Positions 23,985 through 32,732 are shown, numbered from the stretch's first letter. The stretch: DNA of 64,000 nt from Rhizobium mayense (GCF_030272705.1 NZ_JARFYM010000020.1:1-64000), one strand, 5' to 3'. Numbers and translations are program-made. The notes: a model not told the origin generated them from the letters alone.

Positions 23985-24977
23985 TTAAAGAAGCCCGAAT
24001 TCCTTCGCGGCTTCCGAGAGTGACCGCATCGGCCGAGGGCCGATCTGCTCGATGACGATAGCTGCGGCGAGGTTGCCAAGCTTGCCGCAGTCTTCGAGGG
24101 TACGACCCTGCGTATAGCCGAACAGGAAACCAGCGGCGAAAAGATCGCCGGCGCCGGTAGTATCGACACGCTCCTCGATCGGATGGGCATCGACGACATA
24201 GCGTTCGCTGCCGCGCACGATGACGGCGCCATCCTTGCCCGTTGTCACGGCTGCGATCTTGCAATCGGCTGCAATCAGCTTCAATGCCTTCTCGAAATCA
24301 TGCGTCTCATAGAGCGATAATGCCTCGTCGCGGTTGGCAAAGACGATATCGACGGTGCCGGAGCGCATGAGATCGAGGAATTCCTCGCGATAACGGCCGA
24401 CGCAGAAGCTGTCGGACAGGGTCATCGACATTTCCCGGCCATTGGCGTGGGAAATGCGGGCGCATTCGCGAATCGCTTCCTTGGCGCGCGGCGGGTCCCA
24501 GAGATAGCCTTCGAAATAGGTGACCTTCGCGTCGGCAACGATATCGGCCTCGACGTCCTCCGGACCAAGCTCGACGCAAGCACCGAGATAGGTGTTCATC
24601 GAACGCTCGCCGTCCTCGGTGACGAAGATCATGGAACGGGCGGTCGGCGGGAACGTGCCCTTCGGCTTGGTTTCGTAGCGCACGCCCTGGGCGCGGATGT
24701 CGTGGGCGAAGATTTCCCCCAGCTGGTCTTCTGCCACCTTGCCGAAATAGGCCGCCCTGCCGCCGAAATTCGCAACGCCTGCTGCCGTATTGCCGGCGCT
24801 GCCGCCGGAGGCTTCGAGTGCCGGACCCATGCGCGAATAGAGTAACTCGGCCCGCTCGGCATCGATGAGGTTCATCGCGGCTTTGGTGATCTTATTATCG
24901 ATCAGAAATTGATCATTGCAGCGGGAGATAATGTCGACGATAGCATTGCCAACAGTCAGTACATCGAAACGAGTCAT
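23985..24977 (-). CDS. PfkB-family sugar kinase, probable adenosine kinase
   Basis: 330 residues. The N-terminal Gly-Asn-Ala-Ile-Val-Asp and the Gly-Gly-Ser-Ala-Gly-Asn-Thr motif, and the C-terminal catalytic signature Asp-Thr-Thr-Gly-Ala-Gly-Asp-Leu-Phe-Ala, define the ribokinase/PfkB family. The overall pattern, including Asn-Arg-Asp-Glu in the middle, matches alphaproteobacterial adenosine kinase (adenosine + ATP to AMP). A different sugar or nucleoside is possible. The ATG at 24977 follows an in-frame TTG; the ATG is preferred. Confidence 0.87.
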   Translation of the reverse strand: MTRFDVLTVGNAIVDIISRCNDQFLIDNKITKAAMNLIDAERAELLYSRMGPALEASGGSAGNTAAGVANFGGRAAYFGKVAEDQLGEIFAHDIRAQGVRYETKPKGTFPPTARSMIFVTEDGERSMNTYLGACVELGPEDVEADIVADAKVTYFEGYLWDPPRAKEAIRECARISHANGREMSMTLSDSFCVGRYREEFLDLMRSGTVDIVFANRDEALSLYETHDFEKALKLIAADCKIAAVTTGKDGAVIVRGSERYVVDAHPIEERVDTTGAGDLFAAGFLFGYTQGRTLEDCGKLGNLAAAIVIEQIGPRPMRSLSEAAKEFGLL

Positions 24978-25167
24978 CAAAAAGGGGGTCCCGGTATTGG
25001 TGATAGCCGGTATCCGGTATTAGCGGTTTTTCCGAAGTTTGGAAGGAAAATCGGCGTTCCATGCGGTAACTAAATCTCAACCAGTCATTTGGCTGTCACT
25101 TTCCATCTGTAAATACTTATCAAGTGATCTGGCATGGGATGCGGACAAGGCATCCACGCCAGTCCTG

Positions 25168-25186
25168 GGAAGGTATGATACCTTCC
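25168..25186. promoter_or_regulatory. Palindrome GGAAGGTAT-G-ATACCTTCC
   Basis: Nine-base perfect arms around one base. It suits a GntR- or LacI-type dimer site. It lies about 200 bases upstream of the AEC gene start. Confidence 0.45.
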
Positions 25187-25263
25187 GCCTCACCGGTACG
25201 CGCGCCGACCACGGATGAACTGGCGGCTTGTGCACCGGGAGGACGTCGGCGGGAGCCGGGTGC

Positions 25264-25308
25264 GGAAAAGCGGGCGAGCCCCGCTTTTTTTGTTTTTGCC
25301 CGCTTTTC
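25264..25308 (+). terminator. Terminator-like hairpin with a competing alternative pairing
   Basis: AAAAGCGGG (25266-25274) pairs with CCCGCTTTT (25280-25288), followed by more T, making a good rho-independent terminator. The same left arm can instead pair with GCCCGCTTTTC (25298-25308). Such competing stems are the usual layout of an attenuator. The hairpin lies 100 bases before the AEC start. Confidence 0.55.
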
Positions 25309-25389
25309 GGCTTCTCATGATGCGGCAAGCTGCTACAACTTCGGGATCACATCCCAAGTTCCCGCCAGTTTGCAGCTCCCTCGCCCGGC

Positions 25390-26334
25390 ATGTCCGAAAT
25401 CCTCTCCGATGTCCTGCCAATTTTCGTGCTGATCCTCATTGGCTGGGTAATCGTGCGCGCCGGCATATTGTCAGCCAGCGTCGGCGAGGCGATGAGCGAG
25501 TTCGTCTTCAAGGTCGCGGTGCCGCTGCTGTTGTTTCAGACTATTGCTGAAGCGGATTTTCATGGAGCCTCGCCGTTTCGGCTGTGGATCGCCTATTTTG
25601 CCGGCGTGACGGTCGCCTGGACAGCCGGCCACCTCGCGGCGACGCGGCTGTTCGGGCGCGACGCGCGAATCGGGGTGCTCGCCGGTGTCTCGTCCGCCTT
25701 CGCCAACAATATCTTCATTGGCCTGCCGCTGGTGGGCCGCGCCGTCGGTCCTGACGGTATCGTGGCAATGTCGATCCTGCTTGCCGTGCATCTGCCGGTC
25801 ATGATGATCGCCGGTACGATGCTGATGGAGCAGGCCGAGCGGAAGCAGAACGGCGGTTCCGGGCGGAGCATAGCGGAGGTCCTGCAGCAGGTCGGCAGAA
25901 ACCTGGTGCGCAATCCATTGGTCGTCGGGCTGTTCGCCGGCCTTGTCGTGCACCTTATCGGCATTTCATTGCCGACGACGCTCGGCACCGTGGTCGGTGA
26001 CATCGCCAAAATCGCGGGCCCGGCTGCGTTGATTTCACTCGGCATGGCGCTGAGGCAATACGGACTTTCCGGCAATCTCGGCATTGCCAGCGTCACGTCC
26101 GCCTTCAAGCTCCTGTTGCTGCCGGCCTGCGTGCTTGCGGCCGGCTACCTTCTCGGCCTTAGCCCGGAATGGCGAAAGGCGCTCGTGCTCACCTCTTCGG
26201 TTCCAACAGGTGTGAACGCCTGGCTCATTGCCAATCGCTTCGGCGTCGGTCACAGTCTCGCTGCATCGACGATTACGCTGACGACAGCGCTCGGTGCACT
26301 CACAGTGTCACTTTGGGCCTATATGCTCGGCTAG
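25390..26334 (+). CDS. AEC (auxin efflux carrier) family transporter
   Basis: 314 residues with about ten membrane helices split into two halves, the AEC fold. The first helix begins right at the N-terminus (Val-Leu-Pro-Ile-Phe-Val-Leu-Ile-Leu). Asn-Asn-Ile-Phe-Ile-Gly-Leu-Pro is a recurrent family motif in the first half, and Gly-Val-Asn-Ala-Trp-Leu-Ile-Ala in the second. Bacterial members export or import organic acids such as malate; the substrate here is unknown. The ribosome site before ATG 25390 is weak, and the gene lies behind the hairpins at 25264-25308. Confidence 0.88.
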   Translation: MSEILSDVLPIFVLILIGWVIVRAGILSASVGEAMSEFVFKVAVPLLLFQTIAEADFHGASPFRLWIAYFAGVTVAWTAGHLAATRLFGRDARIGVLAGVSSAFANNIFIGLPLVGRAVGPDGIVAMSILLAVHLPVMMIAGTMLMEQAERKQNGGSGRSIAEVLQQVGRNLVRNPLVVGLFAGLVVHLIGISLPTTLGTVVGDIAKIAGPAALISLGMALRQYGLSGNLGIASVTSAFKLLLLPACVLAAGYLLGLSPEWRKALVLTSSVPTGVNAWLIANRFGVGHSLAASTITLTTALGALTVSLWAYMLG

Positions 26335-26490
26335 GATATGATTTCCAAAAAGGCGCAAAGCGATCTTGCATGAGTTCGCCGCCCAAGCACCGCGACGATA
26401 TATCTCCGCTCTTGGAGTAACAGGCAGGAAAATGGTCATATATTCGCGCAGTCCCGCCCTTAAGGTTGGAGCGCAGCAAAGGATGGCACC

Positions 26491-27651
26491 ATGAATATTG
26501 CAGCTCCAGTCACCACCAATCCCGCTTCGGCCTATGCGCAAAGGGTCTTCGTCCTGCAGGGCGGCGGCGCTTTGGGCTCCTATCAAGCCGGCGCTTTCGA
26601 GGCGTTGAGGGAAGTCGACATCGAGCCGGATTGGATCGCCGGTATCTCGATCGGCGCGATCAACGCCTCGATTATGGCGGGCAACGTGCCAGGCCAGCGG
26701 CTGGAGAAGCTGCGTTCCTTCTGGAACAAGGTCAGCGTGCAGTTGCCAGTCGACCTCTTCATGGAAAGGCAGCGGGAAACCAACCATTTCTATCGCACGG
26801 TCAGCAGTTGGTGGGTGTCGACGTTCGGCGTACCCGGCTTCTTTTCTCCCTGGCAGATCCCTTCGTGGTTTCAGTCGCGGGGTTCGGCGGGCGCGACCAG
26901 CGTTTACGACACCGAGCAGCTGCGCCAGACCCTGCTCGACCATGTCGATTTCGACCGCATCAACCACGGCCCGGTGCGACTGAGCCTCGGTGCCGTCAAT
27001 GTCCGAACGGGCAATTTCGCCTACTTCGACAACAGGGACATCAAGATCAAGCCCGAACACGTCATGGCAAGCGGTGCGCTACCGCCCGGCTTTCCGGCGA
27101 TCAAGATCGGCAACGAATACTACTGGGACGGCGGACTGGTTTCGAACACGCCGCTGACCTATGTGCTGAGGAACGGCGCCGGTGTCGACACGGTCGTTTT
27201 CCAGGTCGATCTTTTCAGCGCTACCGGCCCGTTGCCGCAGGACCTCGAGGAAGTGGAGGAGCGGCGCAAGGACATTACCTATTCAAGCCGCACCCGACTC
27301 AACACCGATCTTTTTCTCGAACGGCACCAGCTGCGCCGCACGATCTCGGAGCTCTACGCGCGACTGCCCGAAGAGGCGAAGGCTGACCCGGAAATCCAGA
27401 AGCTGCAGGAAAATTGCTCCGACTACGGCGTCACGATCATCCACCTGATCTACCGCAACAAGCAGTTCCGCTCCCATTCGAAGGACTACGAATTTTCGGC
27501 TTTATCGATGCACGAGCATTGGCAGGCCGGCCTGCGCGACTGCCGCAAAGCGCTGATCTCCGAGGACTGGCGCATGCCGCCGAGCGTCGAGGACGGGCTC
27601 AAAGTCTTCGACCTCGATCAGAAGATGCGCACGCGCAAGCACGTCGCTTGA
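26491..27651 (+). CDS. Patatin-like phospholipase
   Basis: 386 residues. The oxyanion loop Gly-Gly-Gly-Ala-Leu-Gly (about 24-29) precedes the nucleophile elbow Gly-Ile-Ser-Ile-Gly (Ser about 54) and the Asp-Gly-Gly motif (Asp about 213), giving the Ser-Asp dyad of patatins. A C-terminal extension after residue 280 has the charged helices seen in the DUF3734 part of long patatins. It probably hydrolyses acyl lipids in the cytoplasm or at the membrane. No signal peptide. Monocistronic, with a bidirectional terminator behind. Confidence 0.92.
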   Translation: MNIAAPVTTNPASAYAQRVFVLQGGGALGSYQAGAFEALREVDIEPDWIAGISIGAINASIMAGNVPGQRLEKLRSFWNKVSVQLPVDLFMERQRETNHFYRTVSSWWVSTFGVPGFFSPWQIPSWFQSRGSAGATSVYDTEQLRQTLLDHVDFDRINHGPVRLSLGAVNVRTGNFAYFDNRDIKIKPEHVMASGALPPGFPAIKIGNEYYWDGGLVSNTPLTYVLRNGAGVDTVVFQVDLFSATGPLPQDLEEVEERRKDITYSSRTRLNTDLFLERHQLRRTISELYARLPEEAKADPEIQKLQENCSDYGVTIIHLIYRNKQFRSHSKDYEFSALSMHEHWQAGLRDCRKALISEDWRMPPSVEDGLKVFDLDQKMRTRKHVA

Positions 27652-27663
27652 GTGGCTGAAATG

Positions 27664-27703
27664 CATGCAAAAGCCCGGCCGAGACGACCGGGCTTTTGCA
27701 CGT
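27664..27703. terminator. Bidirectional terminator between the patatin and cycM genes
   Basis: TGCAAAAGCCCGG / CCGGGCTTTTGCA perfect thirteen-pair stem, 12 bases after the patatin stop and just before the convergent cytochrome stop. The A and T runs allow use from both strands. Confidence 0.88.
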
Positions 27704-27719
27704 GTTCTCTTGAGGCAGC

Positions 27720-28307
27720 TTAGTTCGTCGCTGCCGGCGCCGGGGCGTTCGCGTCAGGCAGCGGCTCGGGCGTGTCGGCCAGGGTGCGCAGATAGGCGAT
27801 GACATTGGCGCGATCTTCTTCTTTCGGCAGACCGGCAAAGCCCATCGCCGTTCCTGGGATGAATTTCTTCGGAGCTTCGAGGAAATGGTAAAGATGATCG
27901 TAGGTCCACTTCTCGCTGCTGCCCTTGGAGAAATCCTTCATGGCAGAGGAATAGCCAAAACCTTCATGCGAGGCGACCGGACGATCGACCACACCAAAGA
28001 GATTCGGGCCGACCTTGTTCGGCCCACCCTTTGTGCCGTCATGACAGGCCTGACACTTCTTGAAGATCGATTCGCCGGCCTTGGCGTCGGCCTTTTGCAG
28101 CAATTGCGCGATCGGCGTTTCCTGCTTGGCGGCGGCTGCCTTGCCGCCTGCTGCAGCGGACGTATCTTCAGCGACGACAATTGCGAAGCCCGGCTTTTCC
28201 GGCGCTTCAGAATGGAAAATAAATCCCGACGCGAGCGACACGGACTTCAGCACAAAAAGTGTGGCTAGAAGTGCCCCGACACCCATGTTCACGTAGGATG
28301 AATTCAT
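27720..28307 (-). CDS. cycM: Membrane-anchored class I cytochrome c (CycM type)
   Basis: 195 residues. An uncleaved N-terminal membrane helix (about 8-28) is followed by an Ala/Lys-rich linker and a class I cytochrome domain with the haem site Cys-Gln-Ala-Cys-His. The axial Met is in the Pro-Gly-Thr-Ala-Met segment near residue 157. An Ala/Pro-rich tail closes it. CycM carries electrons from the bc1 complex to the aa3 oxidase in rhizobia. Divergent from kdsB, with 150 bases between. Confidence 0.93.
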   Translation of the reverse strand: MNSSYVNMGVGALLATLFVLKSVSLASGFIFHSEAPEKPGFAIVVAEDTSAAAGGKAAAAKQETPIAQLLQKADAKAGESIFKKCQACHDGTKGGPNKVGPNLFGVVDRPVASHEGFGYSSAMKDFSKGSSEKWTYDHLYHFLEAPKKFIPGTAMGFAGLPKEEDRANVIAYLRTLADTPEPLPDANAPAPAATN

Positions 28308-28457
28308 CTGCTATGCTCCCCTCGCCCCGGCAGCGGCTGCCGGCCCATCTTGAATTCGCGCGAAACCTATGTCTTTTGGCGGTTTGTTGCAACTCTCTAT
28401 ACGGTCTCCACCGTGAGACTTTTTGACACTTTTCCGGCGGGAATAGAAGGCCCAACA

Positions 28458-29213
28458 ATGACAGATCCCAAGTTAGACAAGACGCTGGTGCTCATTCCTG
28501 CCCGGATGGCCTCCACCCGCCTGCCGGGCAAACCGCTCGCCGATATCTGCGGTCTGCCCATGATCGTACAGGTTGCCAAACGCGCACGCGAGGCGGCGAT
28601 CGGTCGCATCGTTGTCGCCGTCGACCACGACGATACTTTCGCCGCGGTGGCCAAAGCCGGGTTTGAAGTCGTCATGACCCGCCAGGACCATCAATCCGGC
28701 TCCGACCGCATCTACGAGGCGCTGAAAGCCGTCGATCCCGATGGTCGCGCCGAGATCGTCATCAATGTCCAGGGCGATCTGCCGACCATCGATCCCGAGA
28801 CTATCCGCGCTTCGCTGCGCCCGCTCGAAAATCCTGCCGTCGACATCGCGACACTTACCGTCGAGATCGCCGATGAAGAAGAGAAGACCAAGCCGAGCGT
28901 CGTCAAGGTGGTCGGCTCCGCTCTTTCGGACAAACGCATGCGCGCGCTTTATTTTACCCGTGCTACGGCGCCTTACGGCGCGGGGCCGCTTTATCATCAC
29001 ATCGGCCTTTACACCTATCGCCGCGCAGCGCTGGAGAAATTCGTCAGCCTCGGCCCTTCGCCGCTGGAAAAGCGCGAATCACTGGAGCAATTGCGGGCGC
29101 TCGAAGCGGGCATGCGCATCGATGTCGAGATCGTTGACACGATACCGCTCGGTGTCGATACTCCCGGCGACCTCGAAAAGGCCCGCCGCATCCTTTCCGG
29201 CGCCTCTCTCTGA
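28458..29213 (+). CDS. kdsB: 3-deoxy-manno-octulosonate cytidylyltransferase (CMP-KDO synthetase)
   Basis: 251 residues. The nucleotide-binding N-terminus reads Ile-Pro-Ala-Arg-Met-Ala-Ser-Thr-Arg-Leu-Pro-Gly-Lys-Pro-Leu, followed by Asp-His-Gln-Ser-Gly-Ser-Asp-Arg and Val-Gln-Gly-Asp-Leu-Pro, all typical of KdsB. It activates KDO with CTP for lipopolysaccharide inner core synthesis in the cytoplasm. ATG 28458 gives the family-length protein; the frame is open upstream to 28350 but that part overlaps the cycM promoter. pheA follows after 26 bases. Confidence 0.97.
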   Translation: MTDPKLDKTLVLIPARMASTRLPGKPLADICGLPMIVQVAKRAREAAIGRIVVAVDHDDTFAAVAKAGFEVVMTRQDHQSGSDRIYEALKAVDPDGRAEIVINVQGDLPTIDPETIRASLRPLENPAVDIATLTVEIADEEEKTKPSVVKVVGSALSDKRMRALYFTRATAPYGAGPLYHHIGLYTYRRAALEKFVSLGPSPLEKRESLEQLRALEAGMRIDVEIVDTIPLGVDTPGDLEKARRILSGASL

Positions 29214-29239
29214 CGGAATTTCCCCCAAAGGCAGTCCCA

Positions 29240-30094
29240 ATGATCACCAAGACCAACAGAATCTCTTTTCAGGGCGACTATGGCGCCAATTCCCATATGG
29301 CCAGCCTCGACATGTTCCCGACGATGGAGCCGCTGCCCTGCCAGACCTTTGAGGACGCCTTCACCGCCGTCGACAATGGCGAGGCCGATCTCGGCATGAT
29401 CCCGATCGAAAACACGATCGCCGGCCGCGTCGCCGATATCCACCATCTGCTGCCCGAATCGCGGCTGCACATCGTCGGCGAATATTTCATGCCGATCCAC
29501 TTCCAGCTCATGGTCCTGCCCGGCGTGAAGAAGGAAGAGATCCGCACGGTGCACAGCCACATCCATGCGCTTGGCCAATGCCGCAAGATCGTGCGCGCCA
29601 ATGGCTGGAAGCCCATCATCGCCGGCGATACGGCGGGCGCGGCCAAGCTCGTGCAGGAAACCGGCGACCGCACCATGGCCGCCCTCGCGCCGCGGCTGGC
29701 GGCCGACCTCTACGGGCTCGAAATCGTTGCCGAAAATGTCGAGGACACCGAAAGCAACGTGACGCGCTTCGTCGTGCTGTCGCGAGACGAAAACTGGGCG
29801 CAGCGCGGCTCGCCCGAGGAAAAGATCGTCACCACCTTCGTCTTCAATGTACGCAACATTCCGGCTGCGCTCTACAAGGCGCTCGGCGGCTTCGCGACCA
29901 ACGGCATCAACATGACGAAGCTCGAAAGCTATCAGCTCGGCGGCCGTTTTGTAGCGACGCAGTTCTATGCCGACATCGAGGGCCATCCGTCCGATCCGAA
30001 TGTGCGCCGTGCGCTGGAGGAATTGCGGTTCTTTTCCGAAAAAGTCCGCATTCTGGGCGTCTACAGAGGTCATCCGATGCGGGGCGATCTTTAA
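29240..30094 (+). CDS. pheA: Prephenate dehydratase
   Basis: 284 residues, monofunctional (no chorismate mutase domain). The catalytic domain has Ile-Pro-Ile-Glu-Asn and the Asn-Val-Thr-Arg-Phe motif (TRF, catalytic Thr). A C-terminal ACT domain (about 195-275) contains Asn-Ile-Pro-Ala-Ala-Leu-Tyr and the Leu-Glu-Ser-Tyr element that binds phenylalanine. It converts prephenate to phenylpyruvate and is feedback-inhibited by Phe. Probably cotranscribed with kdsB, an order common in rhizobia. Confidence 0.96.
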   Translation: MITKTNRISFQGDYGANSHMASLDMFPTMEPLPCQTFEDAFTAVDNGEADLGMIPIENTIAGRVADIHHLLPESRLHIVGEYFMPIHFQLMVLPGVKKEEIRTVHSHIHALGQCRKIVRANGWKPIIAGDTAGAAKLVQETGDRTMAALAPRLAADLYGLEIVAENVEDTESNVTRFVVLSRDENWAQRGSPEEKIVTTFVFNVRNIPAALYKALGGFATNGINMTKLESYQLGGRFVATQFYADIEGHPSDPNVRRALEELRFFSEKVRILGVYRGHPMRGDL

Positions 30095-30104
30095 GCCGGA
30101 CTGT

Positions 30105-30262
30105 CTCGGAGGCCACCTCGTCCTTCGAGGCTTCCCTCTTCGAACTCCGCGCCTCAGGATGAGGCGGAGCAAACTATTTGGTGGGCGCATAAGATCAGCC
30201 CTCATGGTGAGGTGCGAAAGCCCAAAGGGCTGCAGCCTCGAACCACGAGGGCGGATGGCTAG
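30105..30262. repeat. RIME-like intergenic mosaic element, copy 2 (inverted)
   Basis: Read on the minus strand it has the same two modules as the element at 18785-18965: CCTCGTGGTTCGAG...GCCCTTTGGGC...CACCATGAGGG, then CCTCATCCTGAG...GAAGGACGAGG. It fills the gap between pheA and the VOC gene, and its palindromes may also end the pheA transcript. Confidence 0.7.
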
Positions 30263-30269
30263 GCCGCAT

Positions 30270-30638
30270 TCACTTATCCGGCTCACAAACCCTCAACCGA
30301 TGGCCGTCGGGATCGAGTACGACGAAGGTCGGGCCGAAATCGAGCGTCGTGAGCTCCTGCGCGATCGGCAGGCCGCGGGATTTCCAGTCCTTGTAATGCT
30401 CCGCGACTGCGCCTTCGCCCTCGACCATGAATGCGAGTTCGCCGCGGCTGCCGATGGCGGACGGCTGCGGCTCGACGCTGCTGCGGCGCCAGAGGCCGAG
30501 GGTGAAACCATTGTCAAGCGGGAAGGCAGCGAAATTCGGCGAGGCAACGGCTGGTTCGCAGCCGAGCAGGTCGCGATAGAAAGGCACGCTTTCAGCCGGA
30601 TCTTTGACGTAGAAGATGATGAGATTCGGGCTTGTCAT
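30270..30638 (-). CDS. VOC-family (glyoxalase/bleomycin resistance) protein
   Basis: 122 residues with the two beta-alpha-beta-beta-beta units of the vicinal oxygen chelate fold: Phe-Tyr-Val-Lys-Asp-Pro-Ala-Glu-Ser-Val-Pro-Phe-Tyr-Arg-Asp-Leu-Leu-Gly at the start and Val-Leu-Asp-Pro-Asp-Gly-His-Arg-Leu at the end. Substrate unknown. It is first in a gap-rich run of minus-strand genes (small protein, WYL regulator, nudC, HIT), so the WYL regulator could control it. Confidence 0.88.
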   Translation of the reverse strand: MTSPNLIIFYVKDPAESVPFYRDLLGCEPAVASPNFAAFPLDNGFTLGLWRRSSVEPQPSAIGSRGELAFMVEGEGAVAEHYKDWKSRGLPIAQELTTLDFGPTFVVLDPDGHRLRVCEPDK

Positions 30639-30755
30639 TTGGATATTCCTCTCGTTTCACAGGGATATAAGAGCATGAAGGATGCGGTCCGGCAGGCCAG
30701 GCGGAGCCTGCCGGTGATGGCATTGTCAGCGGATTGAATGCTTATGAGGATGCGT

Positions 30756-30992
30756 TTAGTGCATCCGTTCTTCCTCACGGTACGGCACACAGCCGTCCAG
30801 AAAGCCCAGATCGCGCTTCATAGCATCCGGCGCACCCTCGATATCGAGGCGATTCCGGCTGCCGGCAAAATAGTGAAGTGCGCCCCGCAGAAGGCGGAGC
30901 GGCCATGCCGACATTGAAAGATCTTTGCCTTTGCGCACCTCGTTGATGCCGCGATGCGCTTGTTTCGTGACGATGAAAGCGTGGCTTGCCAT
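30756..30992 (-). CDS. Small protein with DUF1127-like C-terminus
   Basis: 78 residues from ATG 30992, preceded by GGAGGA on the coding strand. The C-terminal half has Met-Lys-Arg-Asp-Leu-Gly-Phe-Leu-Asp-Gly, close to the Arg-Asp-Ile-Gly-Leu pattern of DUF1127 proteins, which in rhizobia include small RNA-binding regulators. The N-terminus (His-Ala-Phe-Ile-Val-Thr-Lys-Gln-Ala-His-Arg) is unusual for that family. The assignment is tentative. Confidence 0.55.
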   Translation of the reverse strand: MASHAFIVTKQAHRGINEVRKGKDLSMSAWPLRLLRGALHYFAGSRNRLDIEGAPDAMKRDLGFLDGCVPYREEERMH

Positions 30993-31076
30993 GATCGGTC
31001 CTCCTTCCTGTTTGGGATGGTGCCCATCATAGTCGTAGCTACTGACAGTTTCTGGCAGTAGCATTGCTCTTGAGGA

Positions 31077-31763
31077 TCAATCGTGAAGCATGCCCTCCCG
31101 GGCATGCCATTCCCTTGCGAGCGTAACACGGCGGCGTGGGTAGCGCGCCTCGAGCACTGCAAAATCGATGATGCGGTCGGCGCGGAAATGGCGAAAATCC
31201 TGGCGCAGCTCGCACCAGGCCATGATGATGCGCGCATTGTCGAAATAACCGAGCGCGAAGGGCCAGATGCGCCTTGTCGAAATGGCGCCGTTCACGTCGC
31301 CATAGGTCAATTGCACCATGCGCTCGGTGCGGATTGCCTTGCGCATCAGAGAAAGATCGGCCTTATCCTCCGTTATGCGGCGTGTGGCGACGACCACGGC
31401 CGCCTGATCGACCGCCTCGCGCATTTCGGCGGGCAGCACGGCGGCGATCTTGGCAAGAGCGTCGGCTCCGGCTGCTGCCAGTCGCGAATCGGTTGCCCTT
31501 GCCACCCATCGCGACCCCAGCACCAGCGCCTCGATCTCGTCCTGCGAAAACATCATCGGCGGCAGCATGAAGCCGGGCTTCAGAACATAGCCGATGCCAG
31601 GCTCGCCTTCGATCATGGCGCCCTGCGTCTGCAGGCTGGCGATATCACGGTAAAGAGTGCGCAGGCTGACGCCGGTTTCGTCGGCGAGGGTCGCGCCGCT
31701 GACGGGACGTCGGTAGCGCCTGAGCGTCTGCAATAGGGTCAGCAGCCGTTCCGAGCGCGCCAT
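31077..31763 (-). CDS. YafY-type transcriptional regulator (HTH + WYL domain)
   Basis: 228 residues. The N-terminal HTH_11 domain (1-60) has Leu-Ala-Asp-Glu-Thr-Gly-Val-Ser-Leu-Arg-Thr-Leu-Tyr-Arg-Asp-Ile as recognition helix. The rest is a WYL sensory domain, with the region Val-Gln-Leu-Thr-Tyr-Gly-Asp and Trp-Pro-Phe-Ala-Leu-Gly-Tyr-Phe. The ligand is unknown; WYL domains often sense small molecules or nucleic acids. Downstream neighbours (small DUF1127-like protein, VOC protein) are plausible targets. Confidence 0.9.
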   Translation of the reverse strand: MARSERLLTLLQTLRRYRRPVSGATLADETGVSLRTLYRDIASLQTQGAMIEGEPGIGYVLKPGFMLPPMMFSQDEIEALVLGSRWVARATDSRLAAAGADALAKIAAVLPAEMREAVDQAAVVVATRRITEDKADLSLMRKAIRTERMVQLTYGDVNGAISTRRIWPFALGYFDNARIIMAWCELRQDFRHFRADRIIDFAVLEARYPRRRVTLAREWHAREGMLHD

Positions 31764-31772
31764 GACGAGCGC

Positions 31773-32732
31773 CTATCGCTTCCATTCCACCCAGTCGCGC
31801 ATCAGGCGATGTGCGATGGCGCCCTTGGGTGGAGACGTGTTGCCGGAAGCCGCGACGCGGTCGAGCATGGCGAGCGTCTCTTCCGGCGTAAACCAGCGGC
31901 AGTCATCAAGCTCAGCGACATCCATATGAATCTCTGTCGACTTCGCCTCGGCATAGCAGCCGATCATCAAGGAATGCGGCATCGGCCAGGGCTGCGAGGC
32001 ATGATAGCGTACGCGGCCGATGTGAATGCCGGACTCCTCATGCGTTTCGCGGCGCACGGCATTCTCGATGGTTTCGCCCGGCTCGACGAAACCGGCGAGG
32101 CAGGAATACATGCCCGGCGCGAAATGATGGCTGCGGCCAAGCAGGCAGAGGTTTCTCTCCTCGTCGATCGTCAGCATGATGACGACCGGATCGGTGCGCG
32201 GGAAGATAATGTGTTCGCAGGCCGTGCAGACGCGCTTATAGCCGCCGATGCGGAGTTCCATGACCGAGCCACAGCGGCCGCAGAAGCGGTTGTCGCTGTT
32301 CCAGCGGATAAGGCTCATGCCTTGTGCCGCTTCCCCGAGGATTTCGCCTTCGAGCAGGAGATCGCGCCAAAGCGAGCGCATGTCGGCGGGCTTATAGTGG
32401 CTGGCGAGTTCGTCGGCATTAATGCGTACCGGAACGGCCAGCCGCGGCTCGCCGGTCTTGCGGTAGCCGAGCAGCACCGCCGCTTCCCAGTCCGGATCCA
32501 GCTCCTGCAGCTCGTAGCGCGCAAACAGCGGGTCGAGCACCTGGCCGTCATGTTTCAGGACCAGCTTGTCCTTGGCAAAGGCCAGGATATGCGTGCCTTC
32601 CTTGGCGAGCGCATGCACGATCGATTCCTCGTCGCGGTGCTCGGCATCCCGATCAAGCTGATTTTCCGCAAAGGCGGTGAGGCTGCTGGCTTCCGGGTGG
32701 GGGGCATCCGAAGAGAAGATGGAATGGTTCAT
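31773..32732 (-). CDS. nudC: NADH pyrophosphatase / RNA deNADding hydrolase NudC
   Basis: 319 residues from ATG 32732. A zinc ribbon Cys-Gly-Arg-Cys...Cys-Thr-Ala-Cys (about residues 136-155) precedes the Nudix box Gly-Phe-Val-Glu-Pro-Gly-Glu-Thr...Arg-Glu-Thr-His-Glu-Glu-Ser-Gly. The NudC-specific Ser-Gln-Pro-Trp-Pro-Met-Pro-His-Ser-Leu-Met motif follows, so the NAD(H)-type assignment is firm. It cleaves NAD(H) and NAD-capped RNA. Its start overlaps the HIT gene stop by 4 bases (ATGA). Confidence 0.96.
   Translation of the reverse strand: MNHSIFSSDAPHPEASSLTAFAENQLDRDAEHRDEESIVHALAKEGTHILAFAKDKLVLKHDGQVLDPLFARYELQELDPDWEAAVLLGYRKTGEPRLAVPVRINADELASHYKPADMRSLWRDLLLEGEILGEAAQGMSLIRWNSDNRFCGRCGSVMELRIGGYKRVCTACEHIIFPRTDPVVIMLTIDEERNLCLLGRSHHFAPGMYSCLAGFVEPGETIENAVRRETHEESGIHIGRVRYHASQPWPMPHSLMIGCYAEAKSTEIHMDVAELDDCRWFTPEETLAMLDRVAASGNTSPPKGAIAHRLMRDWVEWKR

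Larger units (their letters stand above)
24978..25389. other. Divergent intergenic region with palindrome and terminator-like hairpins
   Basis: About 410 bases between the adenosine kinase gene (leftward) and the AEC transporter gene (rightward). It holds three CCGGTAT units near 25005, a perfect palindrome at 25168-25186, and two mutually exclusive hairpins at 25264-25308. This much structure suggests either a regulated leader of the transporter gene or a small RNA gene ending near 25291. Confidence 0.45.
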
